A DNA stretch of 64,000 nt, taken from NCBI GenBank assembly GCA_040219355.1, contig JAVJSN010000012.1:1-64000 (forward strand). The letters are read 5' to 3'. The position numbers and the translations under genes were made by a program. This document shows positions 52,806-61,441 of this stretch, piece after piece; position 1 is the first letter of the stretch; the number at the start of each line of letters is the position of its first letter. Below the pieces are notes generated by a model. That model did not search any database, was not told where the DNA came from, and saw only the letters and a program-made list of their open reading frames with translations. This DNA comes from MH13 sp040219355 (lineage in GTDB: Bacteria > Pseudomonadota > Alphaproteobacteria > Rhizobiales > MH13).

Positions 52806-53789
52806 ATGGATGAGCTGCTCTATACGCTCACAAACTCACAGTTTCTTTTTGCTCTGTTCAGCGCAATCGCTGTGGCAGCAACTGTATTTACTGTGGCTGT
52901 ACCACTGCTCGCGAAGAATGACCTTTCGACTCGTAAAAAGCGCATGGCCGTAGAACGGTCGGCAATTCGTGCGCGCGAACGGGCCGCGCTTGCACGCGAA
53001 AACCAGCATGGTCCTCGTGCCAATCTACGGCAGCAGCCCAAGCAGTACATGCAAAATATTGTAGATCAGTTTGACCTCAAACAGCGTCTGCTGGCCGACG
53101 GGACACGGGATAAACTGGCTCAGGCAGGAGAGCGCGGTGAAACAGCTGTCGTGCGCTACATTTTCTCGCGGCTTGTTATTCCTGCGGCGCTTTTTCTCTT
53201 TGCGCTCGTGTATCTCTTTGGCATCGGCAATTTTGAGCAACCACCGCTGATCCGTGTTCTCATGGCCGTCGCCATAGGCGGTGTTGGCACTTACGTGCCC
53301 AACGTACTTCTGAAAAACAAAATTCAGAAAAGGCAAATGTCTATCCGCCGCGCTTGGCCAAATGCGCTTGACCTGATGCTGATCTGCGTTGAATCGGGGA
53401 TGTCGATAGAGCAAGCATTTAAGAAAGTGGCCGACGAGGTGGCGGTCCAGTCCATTCCTTTGGCCGAAGAACTGGCGTTGGTGAACGCCGAACTCTCCTA
53501 CCTGAATGATCGCCGCAAGGCTTATGAGAACCTTGGGCGCCGCACAGGCCTGGAACAGGTTAGATCGGTCATGACCTCGCTCATTCAGGCAGACAGTTAT
53601 GGTACGCCGGTCGGTCAAGCATTACGCGTTCTGGCACAGGAAAGCCGCGACATGCGTATGGCGGAGGCGGAAAAGAAGGCCGCTGGTCTGCCGCCAAAGC
53701 TCACTGTACCGATGATCGTCTTTTTCCTACCGTGCCTCTTTATCGTGATCATTGGGCCAGCGATCATCCAAGTCATGGCGATGGACTAG
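52806..53789 (+). CDS. tadC: Pilus inner-membrane platform protein TadC
   Basis: A 327-residue inner-membrane T2SF-family protein, the partner of TadB. Helices flank ~15-35, ~120-165 and the C terminus; the T2SF domain shows RRAWPNALDLMLICVESGMS and SLIQADSYGTPVGQALRVL. The N-terminal cytosolic part is basic and rich in RRE/RAA repeats that may bind CpaF. It is the last co-directional gene of the tad run. Confidence 0.95.
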   Translation: MDELLYTLTNSQFLFALFSAIAVAATVFTVAVPLLAKNDLSTRKKRMAVERSAIRARERAALARENQHGPRANLRQQPKQYMQNIVDQFDLKQRLLADGTRDKLAQAGERGETAVVRYIFSRLVIPAALFLFALVYLFGIGNFEQPPLIRVLMAVAIGGVGTYVPNVLLKNKIQKRQMSIRRAWPNALDLMLICVESGMSIEQAFKKVADEVAVQSIPLAEELALVNAELSYLNDRRKAYENLGRRTGLEQVRSVMTSLIQADSYGTPVGQALRVLAQESRDMRMAEAEKKAAGLPPKLTVPMIVFFLPCLFIVIIGPAIIQVMAMD

Positions 53790-53850
53790 GAGCCTCCTGT
53801 GTCTAGCAGCTGGCTGGTTGACCAAAAGACCAAAGCGTAAAGACTACCCA

Positions 53851-53884
53851 TTCAAATGAGCGAGCAGGTTTTTCAGCATTTGAA
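53851..53884. repeat. Inverted repeat in the tadC-tadD gap
   Basis: TTCAAATG and CATTTGAA pair around an 18-base loop in the 206-base region between the convergent tadC and tadD genes. It could be a bidirectional transcript-end structure, but no proper T-run follows either arm. Confidence 0.3.
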
Positions 53885-53995
53885 GAGCGTGCGTAAAGCG
53901 TTTTTAGCCGGGCATTCAATGCGACTTGAAACTGAGCCCGCTTACATTGTTTTTCGCTCGCTCCGACCTGAGGCCGAACGCTTGGCTTCCGGCGC

Positions 53996-54808
53996 TTACT
54001 GCCCATCCACTGCGGCGACCTGGCCCCACCGGTCTGCTTCCGAGAGCATCTGGCGCAAATAGGCGATGTTGGCCTGGGCTTCTTGTGGCGGCAGATCCTG
54101 TTGGGCGATTTGCATCGCCTCGTCGAACCGACCTTGCAGGCCAACGACAAGGGCAAGGTTGCCACGTACGCGCGGGTCAACCTGGCGGCCACCGGCAATC
54201 GCCTGGCGAAGCGTGCGTTCGGCTTCGACCAAATTGCCTTCCAGCACATAGGACATGCCAAGATTGCTCAGCACCGTCGGCTCGTCGGGCACAATGCGCA
54301 GAGCACTGGCATAGGATGCGCGTGCATCAGCGTGACGGCCCAACTGATCAAGAATCGTGCCTTGGGCCGAGAGTAAGCGCCAATCGGGTCGCGCCTGTGT
54401 GTGTGCCTGACCGATCACCTGCAATGCCTCTTCAAATCGACCTGCCGATGTCAGTGCCTTGGCATACGCCGCTTGCACTTCTCGGTCACCTTCATTGGAG
54501 ATTACCGCGCGGCGCAAAACAGCCACAGCTTGATCATGACGTCCAAGTCCGCGCAGGGCAGCACCATAGTTAAGCGCGGTGGTACGATCATTCGGATCGC
54601 TGTCATAGCGCTGCTCCCACCGGCTGGCAGCGCTGCGCAGTTGATCTTGCGAGAGCAGTTCCGCCCGACCCTCAACAGTGGTGCCATGCGTGGAGACGGC
54701 TGATGTGCTGCAACCAGCGACCACAAGCGCAGTGCCAATAAGAGCCAGGCTGGCCAATTTACGCAAACAGCGTGACGGAGAGGGCGTAAGAAAAGCGTTG
54801 TAACTCAT
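53996..54808 (-). CDS. tadD: Tad pilus TPR lipoprotein TadD
   Basis: A 270-residue lipoprotein with a signal peptide ending in a lipobox (ALVVAGCS) and about four to five tetratricopeptide repeats from residue ~55 on (NYGAALRGLGRHDQAVAVLR, AYAKALTSAGRFEEALQVI, ASYASALRI, NLGMSYVLEGNLVEAERTL). TadD-type proteins act as pilotins or assembly factors for the secretin. I choose the ATG at 54808; an upstream start at 54871 adds residues that would precede the signal peptide. It is inverted relative to cpaB-tadC and ends 206 bases past tadC. Confidence 0.9.
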   Translation of the reverse strand: MSYNAFLTPSPSRCLRKLASLALIGTALVVAGCSTSAVSTHGTTVEGRAELLSQDQLRSAASRWEQRYDSDPNDRTTALNYGAALRGLGRHDQAVAVLRRAVISNEGDREVQAAYAKALTSAGRFEEALQVIGQAHTQARPDWRLLSAQGTILDQLGRHADARASYASALRIVPDEPTVLSNLGMSYVLEGNLVEAERTLRQAIAGGRQVDPRVRGNLALVVGLQGRFDEAMQIAQQDLPPQEAQANIAYLRQMLSEADRWGQVAAVDGQ

Positions 54809-54972
54809 GGCTTGCTGCGCACCGAAAAAACGTGGTTGGCGCGATGCATTTGGTGCATCAGCCCTTGCCACTTGGTTGTTAGAAGCAATACTCCGTTAAC
54901 CCTAATGAACCCTTAAACTCGCCCGAAATCAGCGGTTTGCCGCCGCGGTCCATCCTACACTCGAGGTTCCCC

Positions 54973-56421
54973 TTGGCCGTCTCCCTGCCCGACCATGATG
55001 CGCTTGCCGCACAACTGCCTTTGCCTGAGAGCCTCGGTCCAGATGAGCCCAGGATCCCGCTTTTTTGCGTGACGTCGATGGAGGCCGCTAAAGCCGCTTT
55101 GCCCGGCCATGAAAACTCTCTGATGAATTGGTCGAAGGCGCAGGGTTTTGAAGCCAAGACTGGTCAAATCCTGGTGCTGCCAGATGGTGATGGCGCTGTT
55201 GTTGCCGCGTTTTTGGGGTGCGAGAGGGGCAAAGATGGCCTGCCTAATCCAGGTTTTGCAATGGGCGCTTTAGCAGACCAGCTGCCTGCAGGCAGCTACA
55301 CGCTAGAGACGCGCTTGGAGAATGCTGAAACCGCTCTTACCGCCTTCTTGTTGGGGACCTATGTCTTCACCCGTTTCAAGTCTGCGACGCGTGGCGCGGT
55401 CCGCCTGGCAACGGGCGATTTTGCGCGCGAGCGCGCATTGATCCAAGCGCGTGGCGTTATCTTTGGGCGCGAGCTGATCAACACACCGGCCAATCTGCTT
55501 GGACCGGAGGCCTTGGCCGACAGCGCCGTCGGTTTGGCGCAGGCGTTTGGTGCTAAGGCCAGCGTCATTGTTGGTGAAGACTTGCTCGACCCGGACAACC
55601 CGTTCCCGATGATCCATACGGTTGGGGCAGCAGCCAAGGACGCGCCGCGCTTTTTCGACATGCAGTGGAATGGTGGCCCTGACGATGCGCCACGCGTCAC
55701 TCTGGTTGGCAAGGGTGTGTGCTTTGACAGTGGCGGCCTCAACATCAAGCCAGGCAGCTCCATGGCACTGATGAAGAAGGACATGGGCGGGGCCGCGGCG
55801 GTGCTCGCTCTGGCTTTGATGATCATGCAGGCCAAACTTCCTGTGCGGCTGCGCGTTTTGATCCCATGCGTTGAAAACTCCATTGCCTCAGATGCATTCC
55901 GGCCCAGTGACGTTCTGTCCAGTCGCAAAGGTCTCACGGTGGAGATCGGTAACACTGATGCTGAAGGTCGCTTGGTCCTCGGCGATGCGCTGGCGCTGGG
56001 CGATGAAGAAACACCCGACCTGATGATCGATATGGCAACGCTGACCGGCGCGGCGCGGGCGGCGCTGGGCCCCGATTTGCCACCCTTCTTCACTGACGAT
56101 GACGCGCTCGCCGGTGAGATCGAAGCAGCGAGCCGAGATCATGATGATCCGGTGTGGCGCATGCCGCTATGGGATCGCTATGACAGTGCCATCATTGGCA
56201 AAGTCGCCGACATTTCCAACACTGGCAACATGCCCTTTGCTGGAGCGATTACAGCGGCGCTTTTCCTGCGCCGGTTTGTATCCAACGCCAAAAGCTGGGT
56301 CCACTTCGATATTTACGGCTGGACGCTATCGACGCGGCCTGGCCGGCCTGAAGGTGGCGAGACGCAAGCCGTTCGCGCGCTTTTTAACCTTATTGCTAAG
56401 CGCTACGCCCCAACGGATTGA
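54973..56421 (+). CDS. Leucyl aminopeptidase family protein (M17)
   Basis: A 482-residue cytosolic metallo-aminopeptidase that removes N-terminal residues from peptides. M17 active-site motifs are VCFDSGGLNIKP, KKDMGGAAAVL and NTDAEGRLVLGDAL, with the catalytic Lys/Arg and two-metal ligands present. No ATG is suitable; the TTG at 54973 has GAGG six bases upstream, and another TTG at 54937 is open. The gene for an NlpC/P60 peptidase lies downstream on the same strand with a MarR regulator between, a neighbourhood known from related bacteria, suggesting peptide or muropeptide turnover. Confidence 0.92.
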   Translation: MAVSLPDHDALAAQLPLPESLGPDEPRIPLFCVTSMEAAKAALPGHENSLMNWSKAQGFEAKTGQILVLPDGDGAVVAAFLGCERGKDGLPNPGFAMGALADQLPAGSYTLETRLENAETALTAFLLGTYVFTRFKSATRGAVRLATGDFARERALIQARGVIFGRELINTPANLLGPEALADSAVGLAQAFGAKASVIVGEDLLDPDNPFPMIHTVGAAAKDAPRFFDMQWNGGPDDAPRVTLVGKGVCFDSGGLNIKPGSSMALMKKDMGGAAAVLALALMIMQAKLPVRLRVLIPCVENSIASDAFRPSDVLSSRKGLTVEIGNTDAEGRLVLGDALALGDEETPDLMIDMATLTGAARAALGPDLPPFFTDDDALAGEIEAASRDHDDPVWRMPLWDRYDSAIIGKVADISNTGNMPFAGAITAALFLRRFVSNAKSWVHFDIYGWTLSTRPGRPEGGETQAVRALFNLIAKRYAPTD

Positions 56422-56464
56422 TTCCAACCCCCAAAAGACGGTATCAATTGCGCTTCCGAAACAA

Positions 56465-56872
56465 TTGTCATGCGGAGCGCGTGTTGCGTTGAGTGGGTTC
56501 GCATCAACAGGGTTTTCGCCCAGCCGTGGGGTTGGGCTGTCGCCGCAGAAAGCTCTTCGGCTGTGGCACGATGTTGCGCTGACGCGGGTGCGTGGCAACA
56601 TCGGTGATCTGACCGAACGCCAGATGCTGATCCTTTTGACGATTTATCTGGAAACCCCGCCTCACACAGTGCGTGGCCTTGCCGCCAAGCTTGACGTCAC
56701 CAAGCCGGTGATCACCCGTGCACTGGATACGATGGGTGCCATGGGTCTTGTTAGCCGCAAGCGCGATGATGCTGACAAACGTAACGTGATCATCCAACGT
56801 ACCGTTGACGGCGCGCTTTATGTGGAAGCGTTGGCCGAAACCATTGTGCGGCATGCTGAGGATTTGCGCTGA
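56465..56872 (+). CDS. MarR-family transcriptional regulator
   Basis: A winged-helix regulator of about 135 residues. The DNA-binding part is clear: RGLAAKLDVTKPVITRALDT as the helix-turn-helix and GLVSRKRDDADKRNVIIQRT as the wing. The start is uncertain: in-frame TTG codons at 56465 and 56489 are the candidates, and the frame stays open upstream inside the aminopeptidase gene, which I reject. Its TGA overlaps the NlpC/P60 ATG (TGATG), so the two are coupled. The ligand is unknown; co-regulation of the adjacent peptidases is inference. Confidence 0.85.
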   Translation: MSCGARVALSGFASTGFSPSRGVGLSPQKALRLWHDVALTRVRGNIGDLTERQMLILLTIYLETPPHTVRGLAAKLDVTKPVITRALDTMGAMGLVSRKRDDADKRNVIIQRTVDGALYVEALAETIVRHAEDLR

Positions 56873-57729
56873 TGCGAAACAGCGCTGGCTTCGATCTCGA
56901 TCGGCGTTTGCATCCCTATAAGCACGACATTGCCGCGGCTCATTTGAAGGGTCAGGTGGAGGCGGATCGGTTTGTCGAGGGTAAGCCGCATCGTGTCATT
57001 GAACCGCTAACCGATATATTGAGCGATCAAATGGGGGAGGCACGGACGTCTCAAGCGCTCTACGGCGAGACTTTTGTGGTCTACCAAACCGAGGGCTATT
57101 GGGCGTGGGGCCAGTTGATGACCGACGGTTATGTCGGTTGGATAAGCGCGCTCAGCCTGGTGGCCAGCGACGAAACTAAGCCCAGCCATCTGGTGAGCGC
57201 GCCTGTTACGCGCGCAACCAATGAAAGCATCAAGGTGCTGGGCAACGGGCCTATTCCAATGGGCGCACAGCTTCGTGTGTCGGAAGCTTCGATCAGTGTT
57301 GGTGGATCGTCAGCAGCGTTTGCGCAGAGCGATGCAGGCGCGATCCCCGCAGCCCACATACGGGCGTTGGATGACAAAGCTTCCGATTGGGTGGCTGTGG
57401 CTGAGCTTTTCACGCACACGCCGTATGTTTGGGGGGGACGCTCAGCGCTGGGTATTGATTGCTCAGCACTTGTCCAACTGGCGCTGCAGCAGGTCGGCAT
57501 CCCCTGCCCGCGCGACAGCGACATGCAAGAAGCCGATATTGGAACGTCAATCCATCGCGACAGCGGTTCGTTGCGCGGCGATCTGGTGTTCTGGCCGGGG
57601 CATGTCGGCATCATGCTCGATGAGAAGAGGCTTTTTCATGCCAACGCGTTCGCCATGTCGACGGTGCCTGAACTGCTAAGCGATGTGGAAAAACGCGTCG
57701 GAGATGCACGCTCCATCAAGCGGCTTTAG
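56872..57729 (+). CDS. NlpC/P60 family peptidase with SH3-like domain
   Basis: A 285-residue cysteine peptidase with N-terminal SH3b-like repeats (about 30-150) and a C-terminal NlpC/P60 domain. The catalytic Cys lies in GIDCSALVQLALQ, the His in PGHVGIML and a third polar residue in FHANAFAMS. Such enzymes cleave gamma-D-Glu-diamino acid bonds in muropeptides. No signal peptide is visible, so it may act on recycled cytosolic muropeptides. It begins within the MarR stop codon and ends 9 bases before the convergent hydroxyacid dehydrogenase gene. Confidence 0.92.
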   Translation: MRNSAGFDLDRRLHPYKHDIAAAHLKGQVEADRFVEGKPHRVIEPLTDILSDQMGEARTSQALYGETFVVYQTEGYWAWGQLMTDGYVGWISALSLVASDETKPSHLVSAPVTRATNESIKVLGNGPIPMGAQLRVSEASISVGGSSAAFAQSDAGAIPAAHIRALDDKASDWVAVAELFTHTPYVWGGRSALGIDCSALVQLALQQVGIPCPRDSDMQEADIGTSIHRDSGSLRGDLVFWPGHVGIMLDEKRLFHANAFAMSTVPELLSDVEKRVGDARSIKRL

Positions 57730-57738
57730 AACTGCGAT

Positions 57739-58731
57739 TTAGTACCCAGCTTTGCGGTCCACCAGATTGTCGAGTGTCTTGCCCCAGGCAAAGGCAATCA
57801 GGTTTTCCACCATGCGTCCCAGCAAAGTTTCTGGTGCGCTCATCCCTGCGGTATGCGGAGTGATGAGAATGTTGGGCGCTTTCCAAAGCGGGCTATCGTT
57901 GGGCAAAGGCTCCTGATGGAAGACATCGATGGAGGCGCCTTTCAGCGTTCCATCGTGCAAGGCCTTGAGCAGATCAGCCTCATTCTGATGGCCGCCACGC
58001 CCGCCATTGATCACGAACGGTCCGCCGGTCACGCCATCTTGCGGCAGCTTGGCAAACAAGTCGGCATTCAAGATTTCGCGTGTCTCGTTGGTCAGTGGAA
58101 GCAAGCAGATCAAAATGTCGGTGCGGGCAAGAAACGCATCCAATTCGCCAAACCCAGCGAACACGGGAACATCAGCTTCTGGTTTGGGGCTGCGCGCCCA
58201 ACCGGCAAGGTCATAGCCCAAAAGCTTCAGCACAGCAGCCACCGACTGGCCCAACTCACCGAAGCCCATAACGCCAACCCGCACATCGGGCGCAGAGGTT
58301 TGCGGCAACGGCTTCCAATCAGCTCGGTTTTGCGCATCCAAATAGTCCAACGCCTGGCGATGGTGAGCGATCACATTCATCACCGTCCATGCGGTCACAC
58401 GTCCGGTTAGGTCCGGATCAATGACGCGGATGATCGCGACGCTCTCGGCCAAGTCAGCCCGGCGCACCAGATGATCCACACCTGCGCCGGTGGAAAGGAT
58501 GGCTTTCAGGTTTGGAAAGTTGGCGAAAAAACCGTCGGGCGTGTGCCAAGCAACGGCGTACTTCACCTGCTCACAGATCTCGGGCGATGGAGGGGTTTTA
58601 CCATCTGAGAAAATCACATCCTCGCGCGGAACATGCTGCTCAAGATGAGAAATCCAGCCTTCTGGCGACCAATCGCCGACAGTGAGAACAACCTTCCCAA
58701 GGTCGGGCTTGCCAAGATCCAATGTTGTCAT
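57739..58731 (-). CDS. D-2-hydroxyacid dehydrogenase (GhrA-like glyoxylate/hydroxypyruvate reductase)
   Basis: A 330-residue NAD(P)H-dependent oxidoreductase. The Rossmann part has GVMGFGELGQSVA; catalytic residues lie in NGGRGGHQNEADLL (Arg), the Glu in DVFHQEPLP and the His in ITPHTAGM. Domain order and length fit E. coli GhrA, which reduces glyoxylate and hydroxypyruvate; other 2-oxo acids remain possible. It starts three bases after pheA on the same strand, so it may act on phenylpyruvate or a related keto acid, but that is inference from position. Confidence 0.9.
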   Translation of the reverse strand: MTTLDLGKPDLGKVVLTVGDWSPEGWISHLEQHVPREDVIFSDGKTPPSPEICEQVKYAVAWHTPDGFFANFPNLKAILSTGAGVDHLVRRADLAESVAIIRVIDPDLTGRVTAWTVMNVIAHHRQALDYLDAQNRADWKPLPQTSAPDVRVGVMGFGELGQSVAAVLKLLGYDLAGWARSPKPEADVPVFAGFGELDAFLARTDILICLLPLTNETREILNADLFAKLPQDGVTGGPFVINGGRGGHQNEADLLKALHDGTLKGASIDVFHQEPLPNDSPLWKAPNILITPHTAGMSAPETLLGRMVENLIAFAWGKTLDNLVDRKAGY

Positions 58732-58734
58732 GCC

Positions 58735-59613
58735 TTACACTCCAGGCGATGGGCGCAGGGCGCGGTTTTCTTCAGGCTCTAGGATGTAGGCGCGATAGGG
58801 GTGCGCCGCGAAGGTGCCGAGGATGCGCAGCTCAGCGGAGAAAAACTCAAGCTCTTCCATGGCCAACGCCACATGCTTGTCGTCCGGGTGGCCATCAATC
58901 TCAGCATAAAATTGCGAGGCGAAGAATTGCCCACCGGTTTGATAGCTTTCCAGCTTGGTCATGTTCACCGAGTTGGTCGCAAACCCCGACAACGCCTTGA
59001 ACAGTGCTGCCGACACGTTGCGTACGCGGAAAATGAAGGCTGTCACAACCGGGCCATTGCCAGGCGCCAGACTGATCGGCTCGCGGGCCAGGGTGATAAA
59101 CCGTGTGGTGTTGTGATCTTCATCTTCAATGTCTTCAGCGAGCACACTCAACCCATAGACCTCGGCGGCCAACGAAGAGGCAATGGCGGCCTGAGCGGGG
59201 TCTTTGCGTTCAGCAATCTGCCGGGCCGAACCTGCCGTGTCCGCACCGATGACAGCTTGCAAGCGATGCTCGCGCAGGAATTTGCGGCACTGACCAAGGG
59301 CCATCACATGGCTTTGGGCGCTTTTCACCTGATCAAGCGTCACGCCTTTCAGCGCGACGAGCTGGTGGTGAATCGGCAAAAAATGCTCGCCCGTGATATG
59401 CAGCGGCGAGGTTGGAAGAAGGTGGTGGATATCCGCCACACGGCCAGCAACCGAGTTTTCAATGGGGATCATGCCCAGATCGGCGTTTCCCTCTTCAATC
59501 ATCGCAAACGCGTCTTCAAATGTCGGGCATGGCACAGGCTCGGCATCTGGGTAGGCTTCTTTGCAGGCAATGTGCGAGTTGGCACCAGGCTCGCCCTGGA
59601 AAACGATTTTCAT
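58735..59613 (-). CDS. pheA: Prephenate dehydratase
   Basis: Converts prephenate to phenylpyruvate in phenylalanine synthesis. The 292-residue monofunctional enzyme has the PDT domain (FQGEPGANSHIACKEAYPD, IPIENSVAGRV, and the catalytic TTRF in DEDHNTTRFITLA) and a C-terminal ACT domain (VVTAFIFRVRNVSAALFKAL, ending FFASQFYAEIDGH) for feedback control by Phe. The start is the ATG at 59613, where the family begins; the open frame continues upstream into kdsB in another frame. Chorismate mutase is not fused, so it must be encoded elsewhere. It lies between kdsB and the dehydrogenase gene. Confidence 0.96.
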   Translation of the reverse strand: MKIVFQGEPGANSHIACKEAYPDAEPVPCPTFEDAFAMIEEGNADLGMIPIENSVAGRVADIHHLLPTSPLHITGEHFLPIHHQLVALKGVTLDQVKSAQSHVMALGQCRKFLREHRLQAVIGADTAGSARQIAERKDPAQAAIASSLAAEVYGLSVLAEDIEDEDHNTTRFITLAREPISLAPGNGPVVTAFIFRVRNVSAALFKALSGFATNSVNMTKLESYQTGGQFFASQFYAEIDGHPDDKHVALAMEELEFFSAELRILGTFAAHPYRAYILEPEENRALRPSPGV

Positions 59614-59674
59614 TTTCTTTTTTTGGCGCGAACCGTTCCGTTCGTTCCGAACGACCACTTGTTCGCGCTGTTCC

Positions 59675-60427
59675 TTACATGTTGCTCGAGGAAAGTTGCC
59701 GTCTGGCTTCATCCAGATGCTCCGGCGTGTCCACGCCCAGCGGTACACCATCAACAATGGCAACATCAATGCGCATACCGGCTTCGAGCGCGCGCAACTG
59801 TTCCAGCTTCTCACGCTTTTCCAGCGTTGAGGGCGGCAGGCTGACAAAGCGCTCCAACGCGGCACGACGATACACATACAGGCCAATGTGATGGAACAGC
59901 GGGCCGTCGCCGTGGGGCGCAGTGGCGCGAGTGAAGTACAGCGCACGCAAATGCTGGTCGCCAACAGGTGTGCCAACCACCTTCACCACATTTGGATCGG
60001 TTCTTTCATGATCGATTTTGATCGGCGTTGTGAGCGTAGCGATATCGACCGCAGGGTCGTCCATCAGCGCTGCGGCCTTTTGGATGATGGTGGGGTCGAG
60101 TGTTGGCAAATCGCCCTGCACATTGACAATGATCTCAACCTGACCAGCCGCGTCCAGCAATTGCAGCGCTTCAAAAATGCGATCAGAGCCTGAGGGATGA
60201 TCCGAACGGGTCATCAACGCTTTGCCACCATGGGCCTCCACAGCGTGCAACACATCAGCATCATCGGTGGCCACTATAGGCTCGCCAAGGCCGGCCTGGC
60301 GCGCTCGATCAACAACATGCACGATCATTGGCTTGTCACCGATCATCGCCAAAGGCTTGCCGGGCAACCGGGTGGACGCCATACGGGCCGGGATCAACAC
60401 CAGGGCGCGGCCTAATTTATCATTCAT
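59675..60427 (-). CDS. kdsB: 3-deoxy-manno-octulosonate cytidylyltransferase
   Basis: Activates KDO with CTP to CMP-KDO for the lipid A inner core. The 250-residue enzyme has the nucleotide-binding LIPARMASTRLPGKPL at the N terminus, VATDD for metal and sugar binding, and NVQGDLPTLDP. It is cytosolic. It is transcribed ahead of pheA with 61 bases between. Its presence implies an LPS-bearing Gram-negative cell. Confidence 0.97.
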   Translation of the reverse strand: MNDKLGRALVLIPARMASTRLPGKPLAMIGDKPMIVHVVDRARQAGLGEPIVATDDADVLHAVEAHGGKALMTRSDHPSGSDRIFEALQLLDAAGQVEIIVNVQGDLPTLDPTIIQKAAALMDDPAVDIATLTTPIKIDHERTDPNVVKVVGTPVGDQHLRALYFTRATAPHGDGPLFHHIGLYVYRRAALERFVSLPPSTLEKREKLEQLRALEAGMRIDVAIVDGVPLGVDTPEHLDEARRQLSSSNM

Positions 60428-60616
60428 GCATGCCTGCCTTTGGACATTGTTCAGTGTTTCTGGCCCAAAGATTGGGCAAATGGTCGCAAGACCCCCCTGT
60501 CATCCCTTTGCACTTATTGCAAGACAGCCAGTTATGGGGTTATCACCGCGACCAATCGCGGGCATGCAAGCGCCCGGCATTTCTGTTGGACGCAGCATAG
60601 ATTGGGATTTTTCGAC

Positions 60617-61177
60617 ATGGACGGTTTTGAGCTCAACAAGATTGTTGGTGCACTTCTGGGATCGGTTCTCGTTGTCATGCTCATCGGCTTTGCCGCTGAG
60701 CTTATCTATCATGTCGAAGAACCGGAAGTTGCCGGCTACTCCATTGAGGTTCCAGAAACCGAAGTTGCTGATGCAGGCGCCGCAGAAGAAGAGATGGTCT
60801 CGGTGCTTGATCTTCTGGCAACCGCTGATGTGGCCGCTGGCGAAAGCGCTGTGCGCCGCTGTGCCTCCTGCCACACCTTTGAAGAAGGTGGTGCTGATGG
60901 CGTTGGTCCACATATGTGGGGCGTGGTCAACCGAGCCAAAGGCTCCGTGGACGGCTTCAACTACTCCGATGCCATGGCTGCTGTTGGCGCTGCGGGCGAA
61001 GTTTGGGGCTTTGAAGAGCTGGATGGTTTCATCGCCAACCCGCGCGGCTACCTTGAAGGCACGACCATGGGCTTTGCCGGTATTCGCGATGTTGAAGATC
61101 GCGCTGACATTTTGGCCTATCTCAATACGTTGCAGGCTGAACCAATTGACCTGTCCACGGTCGCCGCGACGCAGTAA
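60617..61177 (+). CDS. Membrane-anchored c-type cytochrome (CycM-like)
   Basis: A 186-residue class I cytochrome c held in the inner membrane by an N-terminal helix (about 9-34, uncleaved-signal type). An acidic linker leads to a periplasmic heme domain with CASCH and the distal Met ligand in GTTMGF. It probably shuttles electrons from the bc1 complex to cytochrome oxidase, whose subunits I and II are encoded at the left end of this window. I use the ATG at 60617; the frame is open 177 bases upstream with unlikely residues. A terminator follows. Confidence 0.93.
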   Translation: MDGFELNKIVGALLGSVLVVMLIGFAAELIYHVEEPEVAGYSIEVPETEVADAGAAEEEMVSVLDLLATADVAAGESAVRRCASCHTFEEGGADGVGPHMWGVVNRAKGSVDGFNYSDAMAAVGAAGEVWGFEELDGFIANPRGYLEGTTMGFAGIRDVEDRADILAYLNTLQAEPIDLSTVAATQ

Positions 61178-61207
61178 CACAAGCTCTTTGCAGGCCAAAC
61201 AAACCAA

Positions 61208-61234
61208 AGCGTCGGAAGTTTCCGGCGCTTTTTT
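61208..61234 (+). terminator. Intrinsic terminator of the cytochrome c gene
   Basis: Stem AGCGTCGGA/TCCGGCGCT (one G-T wobble) around a four-base loop, followed by a run of six T residues, 30 bases after the stop codon. Confidence 0.9.
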
Positions 61235-61441
61235 GCGTCCAGAACCATCAACACGTTCCATCACCATAGCGTGAACGCATGTCTGCCCTCGCCGCCGCGC
61301 CGCATCTGCGCCATATTCCCCATCACGTTTGGTTTCGAATCAGCGTGGCCGGATACGAATTGCATTCTTTCTGCTTCGCACCGTGTGCTTTCGACGGCCT
61401 GATGAGAAAAGGACGACACTAATGTGTGAAGGTACTGCCTC

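Noticed and set aside
60440..60616. 59-codon N-terminal extension of the cytochrome c gene
   Set aside because: It would put a Cys-rich hydrophilic stretch ahead of the membrane anchor; ATG 60617 fits the family.
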